DNA of 34,524 nt from CAYOKT01 sp964404605 (GTDB taxonomy: Bacteria; Electryoneota; Electryoneia; Electryoneales; Electryoneaceae): assembly GCA_964404605.1 (NCBI GenBank), contig CAYOKT010000027.1, positions 1 to 34,524 on the forward strand. Reading direction: 5' to 3'. Positions 21,836 to 30,497 of the stretch are shown here, in pieces (position 1 is the first letter of the stretch; the number at the start of each line of letters is the position of its first letter). The position numbers and the translations under genes are program-made. A model generated the notes under the pieces. It made no database searches and had not been told where the DNA came from. It worked only from the letters and a program-made list of their open reading frames with translations.

Positions 21836-23293
21836 GTGCCCTCTTCGAGTTCCCCACGGCAGGACCCATACAGCACGAAGCCATCCCGCCACTCCCCCGG
21901 CCTGGAGGAGTACACCCCGGCAGGTACCCTCGATCCGAGGAGCTACGAGGTATTTCTCGGCCGCGAGCGGATCGAGGAGCTCGAACGGCTCGCCGCGCCG
22001 CTGAGAGGCTTCCGCTGGGTTCATATCAATTCGGCCTTCGACGGCGGGGGGGTCGCCGAGATGCTCCGCAGCCTCGTCCCGCTGAGTCGTGCACTTGGAC
22101 TGGACACCCGCTGGTACAGGATTGACGGCGGCGAGGAGTTCTTCTCGGTCACCAAGAGGTTTCACAACACGTTGCAGGGTCTCTCGCAGCCGTTGACCGA
22201 ACAGGACCTGTTCCGCGGCTACCTGGACACCATCGAGGAAAACGCCGCGCGGGCGGGCAGAATCCGCGCCGACCTGTTCGTCGTCCACGATCCCCAACCG
22301 TGCGCGCTCGTGAACAGCGGTGTTCTCGAGGGCAACATCCTCTGGCGCTGCCACATCGACACCTCCACTCCCGACCCGATCGTATGGCGTTTTCTCCTCC
22401 CCTACATCAACCAGACCTCCGGGGCGATCTTCACCCTTCCCCGGTTCGTCGGCGGTGGGATCCATGTGCCGCTCTACCAGGTGGCGCCCTGTATCGATCC
22501 GCTGGCGGTGAAGAACCAGACCTGCACGGAGACGGAAGCCGCCGGACGCCTTGAGGGGCTGTTCCGGCGGGACGGCATCGATCCACGCCGCCCCATCCTC
22601 GCCGCGGTCTCGCGGTACGACCCCCACAAGAACCAGGCGACCATCCTCGAGGCGTTCCACCTGCTCAAGAAGACCGTATCCTCCGGTCCGAAACCGTACC
22701 TGGTTTTCCTCGGGAACACGGCATCGGACGACCCCGAGGGAGGCGCGATGCTCGAGCGGTTGCGCGAGCAGGCCGGCGGCGATCCGGATGTGCGTTTCTG
22801 GGTCAACGTCGAGGACAACGACCGGGTGGTCGGCGCGTTGATGCGACTCGCCCGGGGCTTCGTCCACATCTCGACGAAGGAGGGGTTCGGTCTCGTCGTC
22901 TCCGAGGCTCTCTGGCAGGGGACCCCGGTGATCGGTTCGAACGCCGGCGGGATCGGCTCGCAGGTGCTGGACGGGCGCACCGGGTACCGGGTGGACCCGA
23001 TGGATGTCGAGACCATCGCGGACCGGATGCGGCGTATTCTCGAGCGGCCCGAGGAGGCAAGACGGCTCGGCCTTCAGGGGCGGGAGCACGTGCGCGCGAA
23101 CTTCCTGCTCCCGGAGCTGCTGCGCCGCCACCTGCTCCTGCTGCGCTACTACACGGGCGTGGACGCCTCGCCTCCCGCCTTCCGGCTGAACGGCAAGACC
23201 CACAGCGAAGTCATCCACGAGCACTACAGCCGCAGGCTGTTCGAACCGGGGACGACCCTCCCGGCCGGCGAAGGGCTCGCCGCGGCCCCGTGA
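21836..23293 (+). CDS. treT: Trehalose synthase-type glycosyltransferase (GT4, TreT-like)
   Basis: TreT joins an NDP-glucose with glucose to make (or split) trehalose, in the cytoplasm. The protein is about 485 aa with two Rossmann domains: the acceptor half (FRWVHINSAFDGGGVAEMLRSLVPL, typical of TreT, and VVHDPQP), and the nucleotide-sugar half (AAVSRYDPHKNQATILEAF, then ISTKEGFGLVVSEALWQGTPVIG with the E-x7-E motif). The start is placed at GTG 21836, preceded by GGGAG nine bases upstream; the open frame reaches back to 21710 without support. This leaves an N-terminal extension of about 30 residues rich in Ser and Pro. It may be cotranscribed with the creatininase gene or have its own promoter. 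Trehalose phosphorylase-like relatives share these motifs, so the exact reaction is probable, not certain. Confidence 0.85.
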   Translation: MPSSSSPRQDPYSTKPSRHSPGLEEYTPAGTLDPRSYEVFLGRERIEELERLAAPLRGFRWVHINSAFDGGGVAEMLRSLVPLSRALGLDTRWYRIDGGEEFFSVTKRFHNTLQGLSQPLTEQDLFRGYLDTIEENAARAGRIRADLFVVHDPQPCALVNSGVLEGNILWRCHIDTSTPDPIVWRFLLPYINQTSGAIFTLPRFVGGGIHVPLYQVAPCIDPLAVKNQTCTETEAAGRLEGLFRRDGIDPRRPILAAVSRYDPHKNQATILEAFHLLKKTVSSGPKPYLVFLGNTASDDPEGGAMLERLREQAGGDPDVRFWVNVEDNDRVVGALMRLARGFVHISTKEGFGLVVSEALWQGTPVIGSNAGGIGSQVLDGRTGYRVDPMDVETIADRMRRILERPEEARRLGLQGREHVRANFLLPELLRRHLLLLRYYTGVDASPPAFRLNGKTHSEVIHEHYSRRLFEPGTTLPAGEGLAAAP

Positions 23294-23314
23294 GCGGCAC
23301 ACAGCCATCGAGAG

Positions 23315-23355
23315 ACACCCCGCCATCCGGAGCAGGAAGGCGGGGTGTTTGTTTG
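23315..23355. terminator. Terminator between treT and gdh (convergent genes)
   Basis: A perfect 10-bp stem, ACACCCCGCC (23315-23324) with GGCGGGGTGT (23339-23348), has a 14-base loop and is followed by TTGTTTGT on the plus strand. It ends treT and may also stop minus-strand transcripts of gdh. Confidence 0.75.
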
Positions 23356-23383
23356 TACTGCTGCCACCGGCGAGTCTACCGAC

Positions 23384-24727
23384 TCAGGCGTAGAGCCCCC
23401 TCATCTCCCCCGACCGTGTGACTCGCTCGATGGCGACGACGAACGCGGCCGTGCGCATGCTGCAGTCGTAATGTTGCGCGGTCTCGTAGACCGCCGTAAA
23501 CGCATCGTCCATGAAACGCTGGAGATCCTCGCGCACGCGTTCCGCGCTCCAGTAATACCCCATCCGGTTCTGCACCCACTCGAGGTAGCTGGTCGCCACA
23601 CCGCCGGCGTTGCAGAGGATGTCCGGGATGACGAATGTGCCCTTCGCATCGAGGATTTCATCCGCTTCGGGCGTGCATGGGCCATTGGCCGCTTCGGCGA
23701 TGATACGCGCCCGGACCCGGGGGGCATTCTCTTCCGTGATCTGGTTCTCCAGTGCGGCGGGGATCAAGATGTCCACATCCAGTTCGAGCAGCTCCATCGG
23801 GTTTTCGAGGCGCCGCACCCCGGAGTCCTTCACCCGTTCGAAGTCTTTCAACGAACCGTTCCGCTGGATGTATTCGATGGCCCGGTTCGGATCGATACCC
23901 TCCTCGCCGGTCGCGATGAACGCGCCATCGACATCGCTGATCGCGCGGATAAGGCAGTCATCTTCGCGCAGAAGGCGTGCGGCATGAGAACCGGCGTTGC
24001 CGAAGCCCTGCACGGCGACGGATGCTCCCTTCAGGTCCATCCCGAGGCGTTTGGCGGCCTGCCGGACGGTGTAGACCACCCCCTGTGCCGTCGCGGTGAT
24101 CCGTCCCGCGCTGCCGCCCAGTTCCAGCGGCTTGCCGGTGACCACGGCCGGAACCCAGTCGCGCTTGTGCATCGCGTAGGTGTCCATGAACCAGGCCATC
24201 ACCTGCGGATTGGTGTTCACATCGGGCGCGGGGACATCCCGGTCGGGTCCGAAGATGTCGATCAACTCAGCCATGTAACGCCGCGCGAGACGCTCCAACT
24301 CGCTGCTCGAAAGCGTCCGGGGATCGCAGATGACCCCGCCCTTGCCGCCGCCCATCGGAATCCCCACGACGGCGCACTTGTACGTCATCCAGAAGGCCAG
24401 CGCCTTCACCTCGTCGAGGGTGACGTTGGGATGGAAGCGGACACCCCCCTTCGCCGGGCCGCGATGGGTGTTGTGCTGGACACGGTACCCGGTGAAAACT
24501 TCGATCCGGCCGTCGTCCATCCGCACCGGCAGCTTCAGCTCGATGACACGGCGCGGCTCGCGGATCATCGCAGCCTGGTCCGAAGTCAACTCAAGCAGCT
24601 CCGCCGCTTTCTCGAACTGGCGCAGGGCGTTGGCGTAGACACTTTTCCGGTTCGGTGAATGCATTTCGGCGAGAACCTTCTCATACAGTTTGTCGTGGCC
24701 CTCGCCGGTGACTTTCTTGCGAGCCAT
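23384..24727 (-). CDS. gdhA: Glutamate dehydrogenase (Glu/Leu/Phe/Val family)
   Basis: The enzyme interconverts glutamate and 2-oxoglutarate plus ammonia using NAD(P). The protein (447 aa) shows the substrate domain with THRGPAKGGVRFHP (near residue 90), the catalytic-Lys region WMTYKCAVVGIPMGGGKGGV (near 120) and APDVNTNPQVMAWFMDTY. The Rossmann dinucleotide fold follows with VQGFGNAGSHAARLL (near 240). The start MARKKVTG is set by GGGAGGAG nine bases upstream; the open frame to 25138 is not supported by homology. Cofactor preference cannot be decided safely. It is monocistronic and convergent with treT. Confidence 0.95.
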   Translation of the reverse strand: MARKKVTGEGHDKLYEKVLAEMHSPNRKSVYANALRQFEKAAELLELTSDQAAMIREPRRVIELKLPVRMDDGRIEVFTGYRVQHNTHRGPAKGGVRFHPNVTLDEVKALAFWMTYKCAVVGIPMGGGKGGVICDPRTLSSSELERLARRYMAELIDIFGPDRDVPAPDVNTNPQVMAWFMDTYAMHKRDWVPAVVTGKPLELGGSAGRITATAQGVVYTVRQAAKRLGMDLKGASVAVQGFGNAGSHAARLLREDDCLIRAISDVDGAFIATGEEGIDPNRAIEYIQRNGSLKDFERVKDSGVRRLENPMELLELDVDILIPAALENQITEENAPRVRARIIAEAANGPCTPEADEILDAKGTFVIPDILCNAGGVATSYLEWVQNRMGYYWSAERVREDLQRFMDDAFTAVYETAQHYDCSMRTAAFVVAIERVTRSGEMRGLYA

Positions 24728-24928
24728 CGATATGCTCCTCCCCCCTATGGATGCCGCCTCGATCGAGACGGTTTTCACGAAAATGAAAGCCGAAGGTACG
24801 CATCCGGGAAGGGAAGAAAATCCCCTTGCGCGGAGCCGCGGAGCCCGCTGCAAGATCGGGCGAAACGCCCCGCCGCACCGGCGTAGCGCCTCGGGGATCA
24901 GACGGCCGGATTCCCCCGAGAGAACGTC

Positions 24929-24957
24929 TTGCACGACGGCATGGGCTGATGTAGGTT
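24929..24957 (+). promoter_or_regulatory. Promoter of the 24990 gene
   Basis: TTGCAC (24929-24934), 17-base spacer, TAGGTT (24952-24957). Predicted start near 24964. Confidence 0.5.
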
Positions 24958-24989
24958 TGTTTTCCTGTATCCACCCCGGGGAGGCGGAC

Positions 24990-25415
24990 ATGTACCGATA
25001 CGAAATCGATGAACGCCGCAAGGTGATCGTCCTGGACATGCAAGGCACCCAGGACGGTTGGGAAGCGAAGCTGATGCGCATGGAATGGGACAACGAGCGG
25101 GCGCGGTTCCGGTTCGACGGCGAATGGTCCCTGATCATCGACCTCTCGTTGTTCCACAGCGTTCAACCACCCGCGATCAAGGAGCATCGCCGCTTTTCCC
25201 GTGAGATCAGGGAGAGTGGGCTGAAGGAGGTTTTTCTGATCCCGCCGGCCGATCCCTCGGTCGCCCGCGACCTGGTGGAAGGGCTCAACGCCAGGCAGGC
25301 GGCGGATTTCCCGGAGGCATGGTCGGCGGCCGGGGGCGAGGACCGGACCATCGGAATCCCGGCTCCCGAAAACGGCACCCACTACCCCGCGCACAATCCG
25401 CCACCGATGGGATGA
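24990..25415 (+). CDS. Small hypothetical protein (141 aa), possibly STAS/SpoIIAA-like
   Basis: The start follows GGGGAGGCGG closely. The order of secondary structure (MYRYEIDERRKVIVLDMQG strand pair, EWSLIIDLSLFHSVQPPAIKE, helix EHRRFSREIRES, strand LKEVFLIPP, helix SVARDLVEGL) resembles STAS/SpoIIAA-like domains, with IIDLSLF in the place of the usual phosphorylated-Ser loop region. The similarity is structural guesswork. The last 25 residues are Pro/Gly-rich and probably disordered. It lies divergent from gdh and upstream of a response regulator, so a signalling role is possible but not shown. Confidence 0.7.
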   Translation: MYRYEIDERRKVIVLDMQGTQDGWEAKLMRMEWDNERARFRFDGEWSLIIDLSLFHSVQPPAIKEHRRFSREIRESGLKEVFLIPPADPSVARDLVEGLNARQAADFPEAWSAAGGEDRTIGIPAPENGTHYPAHNPPPMG

Positions 25416-25470
25416 ACCGGAAGAGGAGTCCCGGAGAATTTGTGATTTTTCGGATCTTTCTGATTTTGCT

Positions 25471-25500
25471 TTGACTCTATCCGGAGAAGGGTTCTATCTT
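25471..25500 (+). promoter_or_regulatory. Promoter of the response-regulator gene
   Basis: TTGACT (25471-25476), 18-base spacer, TATCTT (25495-25500) followed by CCG. The region just upstream is AT-rich (TTTTTCGGATCTTTCTGATT), like an UP element. The leader is about 87 bases. Confidence 0.6.
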
Positions 25501-25593
25501 CCGAACGCTTGCTGCCCGGATTCAGGAGGACCGATCCGGGTCTTGTGCCCGGCACGGGAGAGAGACTGCAACGATGGGAAAAGCTTCCATCCG

Positions 25594-26211
25594 ATGAATT
25601 CCCCTTCAAGACAGGACGTACCGAAGCGGTTCACCACCGGTCAAATAGCCCGCCATTGCAATGTTACGCCCGAAACGGTCGCCAACTGGATTAAAGCCGG
25701 CCGCCTGCCCGCCAGCACGACGCCCGGGGGACACTACCGCGTCGATCTCGAAGAGCTTGTGAAGTTTTGCCATGCCCACGGCTTCGATGTGCTGCCGGAA
25801 TGGGAGCCGGTGGTCACCCCTCCGACCGTCCTGATCATCGATGATGATCCCGACCTCCTCGAGGCGCTGATTCCCCACCTTGAGGCGCCGGGACGCCAGG
25901 TCATCGGCGTGGACGACGTCGCCCAGGCGGGCATCATGTTGATGAAGCACCGTCCCAACCTCGTGATCCTCGACCTCCACCTGCCGGGAACGGACGGCAT
26001 CCGTCTCGCCTCCATCCTCCGCAAGGAAGCGGAGCTCACCGGCGCGCGGATCATCGTTCTCTCGGGGTTCATTGACGATCTTGTCCAGGAGGCGATGAAG
26101 GACCTTCGGGTGGATGCCTATGTAGATAAACCCCCGGATTTCAACTACTTGAAGAAACTCGTCCAGGATCTCCTGGACGCCGGAGAGAGTATTCCGACGA
26201 ACGGGAAGTGA
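25594..26211 (+). CDS. Response regulator with N-terminal excisionase/MerR-type HTH
   Basis: The protein (205 aa) has a DNA-binding domain first (residues about 11-60: FTTGQIARHCNVTPETVANW, then the wing GGHYRVDLEELVKF). A receiver domain follows (about 77-195) with the acidic triad Asp83-Asp85 (VLIIDDDPD), phosphoacceptor Asp127 (LVILDLHLPG), a Ser in VLSGF and Lys179 (DKP). All residues needed for phosphorylation are present. The order HTH-REC is the reverse of usual response regulators. No histidine kinase is nearby, so it is an orphan. The ATG at 25594 is chosen because the domain starts soon after; the upstream frame to 25471 overlaps the promoter. Confidence 0.88.
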   Translation: MNSPSRQDVPKRFTTGQIARHCNVTPETVANWIKAGRLPASTTPGGHYRVDLEELVKFCHAHGFDVLPEWEPVVTPPTVLIIDDDPDLLEALIPHLEAPGRQVIGVDDVAQAGIMLMKHRPNLVILDLHLPGTDGIRLASILRKEAELTGARIIVLSGFIDDLVQEAMKDLRVDAYVDKPPDFNYLKKLVQDLLDAGESIPTNGK

Positions 26212-26240
26212 CCGAGTTGATCTCTCCCTCGCCGCCCTGC

Positions 26241-26269
26241 TTGGCGATGGCCCTCCCTGTCCCTACATT
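26241..26269 (+). promoter_or_regulatory. Promoter of the biotin carboxylase operon
   Basis: TTGGCG (26241-26246), 17-base spacer, TACATT (26264-26269), with a predicted start near 26276, about 40 bases before the start codon. Confidence 0.55.
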
Positions 26270-26316
26270 CCATTGTTCACAAAAGGTTCGCCCGCCCCTG
26301 GATCTGAAGGTGGAAG

Positions 26317-27831
26317 GTGATCGATAAAATCCTTGTCGCCAATCGCGGTGAAATCGCCGTCCGGGTCGTCCGCGCCTGCCATGAACTCGGGATACGGTCG
26401 GTGGCGGTTTACTCCGAGATCGACCGCCGTTCCCTCCACGTCCAACTTGCGCACGAAGCCCATTACCTCGGGCCGGCTCCCGCGTCGGAAAGCTACCTGC
26501 GCGGTGACAAACTCATCGAAATCGCCAAAAAGGCGGGAGCACAGGCGATTCATCCGGGCTATGGCTTCCTCTCCGAGAACCCGGATTTCGCCCGGGCGGT
26601 GGAAGAGGCGGGGTTCATCTGGATCGGTCCGCCGCCGGACGCCATCGCCGCCATGGGTTCGAAGACCGAGGCGCGGCGCATCATGCGCGCGGCGGGTGTA
26701 CCCGTGGTTCCCGGCACACCCGACGGTGTGGAATCCCTCGAAGAGGCCGCCCGCTGGGCGGAGGACGCCGGCTACCCGGTGCTGGTCAAGGCCGCGCTCG
26801 GCGGCGGCGGCAAGGGGATGCGGATCGTTCATGGCGAGAGCGAACTCGCCTCCGCGCTCGAATCGGCGCGCCGTGAAGCGCAGGCCGCCTTCGGCGATCC
26901 CACCGTGTACCTGGAAAAATACCTCGAGAGGCCGCGGCACATCGAGTTCCAGGTCCTCGCGGACGGGCAGGGGAATGTCATCCACCTCGGCGAGCGCGAA
27001 TGCTCCATCCAGCGCCGCCACCAGAAGGTGGTGGAGGAGTCCCCCAGCCCGATCATGACCCCGGAGCTGCGGGAGAGGATGGGCCGCAGCGCGGTCGAGG
27101 CGGCGCGGGCCTGCGGCTATCGTAACGCCGGAACGATCGAGTTCCTCGTGGACGGGGAACGAAACTACTATTTCCTCGAGATGAACACCCGCCTGCAGGT
27201 GGAGCATCCCGTCACCGAGATGGTCACCGGGCTGGATCTCTGCCAGTTGCAGATCCGGATCGCCGCGGGGGAGCCCCTCCCCCTCACCCAGGACGAGGTC
27301 CGGATGCACGGGCACGCCATCGAGGTCCGCATCTACAGCGAGGACAGCCTGAACAACTTCCTCCCCGACACCGGGCGGCTGAAGTACCTCCGCCCGCCGG
27401 ACGGTTTCGGCATCCGCGAGGACAGCGGCGTGAGGGAAGGCGACGAGATCACCATCCACTACGACCCGATGATCAGCAAGCTCATCGTCTGGGGGGAGGA
27501 CCGCGAGGCGGCCATCCGCCGGATGCAGCGCGCCCTCGGCGAATATCAGATCACGGGTGTCCGGACGACGATCCCCTTCGGCCTCCAGGTGATGTCGAAC
27601 GAAGCCTACCGTCGCGGCGAATTCGACACCTCCTTCGTCGAGAGGGAATTCGATCTCGAAAACCTGCAAACCAGGGGGCGGGAGCTTGAGCGGATCGCGG
27701 CCCTCGCGGCCGCGTGGCGCCGGCATGTCGAATCCTTGAAAGCACCATCCGGCGGGGAGGAACAGCCGGAAAAGACGAACTCCTTCGGGGTGGCGTGGAA
27801 ACGGACCGGCCGGTTGGCGGGAATGAGATGA
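26317..27831 (+). CDS. accC: Biotin carboxylase subunit of an acyl-CoA (or pyruvate) carboxylase
   Basis: It carboxylates biotin on the carrier protein with ATP and bicarbonate. The protein (504 aa) has the N-terminal biotin-carboxylase domain (ILVANRGEIAVRVVRACHELG), the ATP-grasp domain with the glycine loop KAALGGGGKGMRIV (about 160-170), ERECSIQRRHQKVVEESPSP, the catalytic EMNTRLQVEHPVTE (about 287-300), and the C-terminal domain (HAIEVRIYSED). It is about 50 aa longer than E. coli AccC, with a tail rich in charged residues, as in propionyl/methylcrotonyl-CoA carboxylase alpha subunits. The stop overlaps the ATG of the biotin carrier gene (27828-27831). The carboxyltransferase subunit is not in this window, so the acyl substrate is unknown. 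Confidence 0.93.
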   Translation: MIDKILVANRGEIAVRVVRACHELGIRSVAVYSEIDRRSLHVQLAHEAHYLGPAPASESYLRGDKLIEIAKKAGAQAIHPGYGFLSENPDFARAVEEAGFIWIGPPPDAIAAMGSKTEARRIMRAAGVPVVPGTPDGVESLEEAARWAEDAGYPVLVKAALGGGGKGMRIVHGESELASALESARREAQAAFGDPTVYLEKYLERPRHIEFQVLADGQGNVIHLGERECSIQRRHQKVVEESPSPIMTPELRERMGRSAVEAARACGYRNAGTIEFLVDGERNYYFLEMNTRLQVEHPVTEMVTGLDLCQLQIRIAAGEPLPLTQDEVRMHGHAIEVRIYSEDSLNNFLPDTGRLKYLRPPDGFGIREDSGVREGDEITIHYDPMISKLIVWGEDREAAIRRMQRALGEYQITGVRTTIPFGLQVMSNEAYRRGEFDTSFVEREFDLENLQTRGRELERIAALAAAWRRHVESLKAPSGGEEQPEKTNSFGVAWKRTGRLAGMR

Positions 27832-28352
27832 AAAACAACGAACTCGAAGCGTATCGAGTCGAGATCGACGGCGAAGTCCGCATCGTCGCTTTCGAGGCGG
27901 ATGGCCGGCACGCCCGCCTGAACGGCGAGCGGATCGAGATGGACATCGTGCGCGAGAATGTCGTTGACCACTATTCCGTGCTGGCGGACGGGGAGAGCTA
28001 TCTTGTTTCCGTGGAGCCGGGCGACGGATTCGGTTCTTACCGTGTGCACGTCGCCGGGTACGACTACAATTGCGAGGTCATCAGCGAGCGCGAAGCGCAC
28101 CTGCGGGAACACCTCCGCGCGGCGGGAGTGGGAAAGAAGGACGGGAAGGTCACCGCGCCGATGCCGGGCTTGATCGTCAAGCTGGTGGCGGAGGAAGGCT
28201 CACAGGTCAAGGCCGGGCAGGGAGTTCTCGTGATGGAAGCGATGAAAATGGAAAACGAGATCAAATCGCCCTCCTCCGGCATCCTGCGCAAGTATCACAT
28301 CAAGCCGGGCCAGGCGGTCGAGAAGGGACAGGTCCTTTTTGAAGTCGGGTAG
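27828..28352 (+). CDS. Biotin carboxyl carrier protein with N-terminal extension
   Basis: The protein (174 aa) carries a C-terminal biotinyl domain (VTAPMPGLIVKLVAEEGSQV, then EAMKMENEI with the biotinylated Lys140). The first 90 residues resemble the beta-rich 'BT' region that joins carboxylase and carrier halves in propionyl-CoA carboxylase alpha chains (FEADGRHARLNGERIEMDIV, then YLVSVEPGDGFGSYRVHV). It looks like the C-terminal half of a fused acyl-CoA carboxylase alpha subunit that is encoded as a separate gene. Translation is coupled to the biotin carboxylase by ATGA. Confidence 0.92.
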   Translation: MKNNELEAYRVEIDGEVRIVAFEADGRHARLNGERIEMDIVRENVVDHYSVLADGESYLVSVEPGDGFGSYRVHVAGYDYNCEVISEREAHLREHLRAAGVGKKDGKVTAPMPGLIVKLVAEEGSQVKAGQGVLVMEAMKMENEIKSPSSGILRKYHIKPGQAVEKGQVLFEVG

Positions 28353-28502
28353 ACTCAACAACCAGGGAGGCGATTTCGCCCCGCGGGCGACACTCCGACT
28401 CCCCTGTTCATCCCGCGATCACATCCCGTTATCCACCTGCATCACCGCGAGAGCAGCGATTGAAAGGGAAGAGTATCCATTCGTTTGAAACCGGGAGGCA
28501 AC

Positions 28503-30104
28503 ATGGAAACTGTACAGAATGCGGGCATCGAGGAACTGGCGAAACTCGGACTGGTAAACCTGGGAAACGTGTATTGGAACCCGACTACACCATTCCTCTA
28601 TGAGCAGGTGGTTCGCAGGCGTGAGGGTTACATCTCCCACCTCGGTCCCCTCGTGGTCCGGACCGGGAGCTACACCGGCCGAAGTCCGAACGACCGTTTC
28701 ATCGTGGATGACGAGATCAGCCATGACACCGTGGACTGGGGCGAAACCAACAGGCCCTTCGATCCCGAACGCTTCGACATGCTCTTCCGGCGGTTGCAGG
28801 CCTATACCCAGGGCCGCGACCTCTTCGTCCAGGACTGCCATGTCAACGCCGATCCCGAGTATCGCAAACCGGTGCGGGCGCTCACCGAGACCGCCTGGCA
28901 CAACCTGTTTGCCCGCAACATTTTCCGCCAGGCGCACGGCCCCGGGAAGAGCCATAAACCCGTGATGACCGTGATCGCCATGCCGAATTTCCGCGCGATC
29001 CCGGAGCTGGACGGCACCCCGGGCGAGGCTTTCATCATCCTCAGCTTCCAGCGGAAACTGGTCCTCATCGGCGGAACGGCCTACGCGGGGGAGATCAAGA
29101 AGGCCATCTTCTCGGCGATGAACTACCTGCTTCCCACCGAAAACGTCCTGACCATGCACTGTTCGGCGAACGTCGGTCCGGATGGCCACACCGCCCTCTT
29201 CTTCGGGCTGTCGGGAACCGGAAAAACCACGCTTTCCGCCGACGCTTCCCGGCAACTGATCGGGGATGATGAGCACGGCTGGTCCCCCAACGGCATCTTC
29301 AACATTGAGGGCGGGTGCTACGCCAAGGTGATCCACCTCTCCCCCGAGGCGGAGCCGGAGATCTACGAGACCACCCGCCGCTTCGCCACCATTCTCGAAA
29401 ACGTCGGCTTCGACATCGACACCCGGCGGGTCGACCTGGACGACGATTCCCTGACGGAGAACACGCGCGCGGCCTATCCGCTGAAACACATTCCGAACAT
29501 CCAGCCCGAATCGATGGGCGGACATCCACGGAATGTGCTGTTCCTCACCGCGGACGCCTTCGGAGTCCTGCCGCCGATCAGCCGACTGACCCCCGAGCAG
29601 GCGATGTACCATTTCCTCAGCGGCTACACTTCGAAGCTGGCGGGTACCGAGCGTGGCGTGAAAGAGCCGCAGCCCACCTTCAGCGCGTGTTTCGGAGCGC
29701 CGTTCATGGCGCGTCCCCCGCAGGTGTACGCCGAACTCCTCGGCGAGAAGCTGAAGAAGCACGGTTCCACAGTCTGGCTGGTGAACACCGGCTGGACCGG
29801 GGGAGCCTACGGCGTGGGCAAACGCATGGAGATCAAGTACACCCGCGCCATGGTCAACGCGGCCCTCGACGGCAAGCTGGAAGGGATGGAAACCGACGAG
29901 GAGCCTTTCTTCGGCCTCCACATCCCCAGGCATGTCCCGGGTGTCCCCGACGAGGTTCTCAATCCCCGCAACACGTGGACGGACAAGGATGCTTACGATG
30001 CCAGGGCGAAGGAACTCGCCGCACGGTTCCACGAGAACTTCACACATTACAAGGAGCATGTTTCCGAGGCGGTTAACGCGGCGGGACCGAAGGTGGGCCG
30101 CTGA
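28503..30104 (+). CDS. pckA: Phosphoenolpyruvate carboxykinase (ATP)
   Basis: The enzyme converts oxaloacetate and ATP to phosphoenolpyruvate, CO2 and ADP, the first step of gluconeogenesis. The protein (533 aa, family length) shows RTGSYTGRSPNDRFIVDD, the substrate loop, the kinase-1a P-loop GLSGTGKTT (residues 235-243), NGIFNIEGGCYAKVIHL (metal-binding Asp/His region nearby) and NTGWTGGAYGVGKRM. These are features of the ATP-type, not the GTP-type, enzyme. The ATG at 28503 is preceded by GGGAGG; an in-frame TTG lies at 28485. The upstream gap of 150 bases shows no clear promoter. Confidence 0.96.
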   Translation: METVQNAGIEELAKLGLVNLGNVYWNPTTPFLYEQVVRRREGYISHLGPLVVRTGSYTGRSPNDRFIVDDEISHDTVDWGETNRPFDPERFDMLFRRLQAYTQGRDLFVQDCHVNADPEYRKPVRALTETAWHNLFARNIFRQAHGPGKSHKPVMTVIAMPNFRAIPELDGTPGEAFIILSFQRKLVLIGGTAYAGEIKKAIFSAMNYLLPTENVLTMHCSANVGPDGHTALFFGLSGTGKTTLSADASRQLIGDDEHGWSPNGIFNIEGGCYAKVIHLSPEAEPEIYETTRRFATILENVGFDIDTRRVDLDDDSLTENTRAAYPLKHIPNIQPESMGGHPRNVLFLTADAFGVLPPISRLTPEQAMYHFLSGYTSKLAGTERGVKEPQPTFSACFGAPFMARPPQVYAELLGEKLKKHGSTVWLVNTGWTGGAYGVGKRMEIKYTRAMVNAALDGKLEGMETDEEPFFGLHIPRHVPGVPDEVLNPRNTWTDKDAYDARAKELAARFHENFTHYKEHVSEAVNAAGPKVGR

Positions 30105-30170
30105 CCTTGGGGGAATCAGGCCGCTCACCGAGGCGGATGACAACTTGGGTATTGCAGATGGGAGATCTCG

Positions 30171-30371
30171 ATGGCGCACAGAATAGGCGAAGCCGCGGGC
30201 AAGGTATGGCGTCACCTCGATCATCACGGTCCGATGACCGCGTCGAAAATGAAGAAAGAACTTAATCTGGCCCCGGTGATGGTGGACCGGGCGATCGGAT
30301 GGCTGGCGCGGGAAGGAAAACTGAAACAGACGCAGAAGGGAAACACAACCTATTTCGAGCGTCTCCTGTAA
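30171..30371 (+). CDS. Small winged-helix protein (DUF2582-type)
   Basis: This 66-aa protein is a single winged helix: helix 1 (EAAGKVWRHLDHHG), HTH (MTASKMKKELNLAPVMVDRAIGWLAREG) and wing (KLKQTQKGNTTYFERLL). The pattern matches the winged-helix DUF2582 family, whose role is unclear (DNA binding is presumed from the fold). It sits 66 bases after pckA and ends before a strong terminator, so it may be cotranscribed with pckA. Confidence 0.85.
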   Translation: MAHRIGEAAGKVWRHLDHHGPMTASKMKKELNLAPVMVDRAIGWLAREGKLKQTQKGNTTYFERLL

Positions 30372-30431
30372 GATCCTTTCAAGAGAGACGCCGGTTCCAC
30401 TCCTCCTCTCCTATCGACAGAAGCGCTGATG

Positions 30432-30460
30432 AAGGACCCGGCCAACCCGGCCGGGTCCTT
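30432..30460 (+). terminator. Terminator after pckA / winged-helix gene
   Basis: A perfect 12-bp stem, AAGGACCCGGCC (30432-30443) with GGCCGGGTCCTT (30449-30460), and a 5-base loop. CTTTCC follows. A second small stem, GCGCCC/GGGCGC, follows directly at about 30470-30485. Confidence 0.75.
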
Positions 30461-30497
30461 CTTTCCTGTGCGCCCGGCAGGGCGCACGAGTATGAAA

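Noticed and set aside
25501..25593. Possible riboswitch (cyclic-di-GMP type) in the leader of the response regulator
   Set aside because: The conserved core (CACGCACAGGGCAAACC-like and the tetraloop receptor) is absent and the leader is too short.
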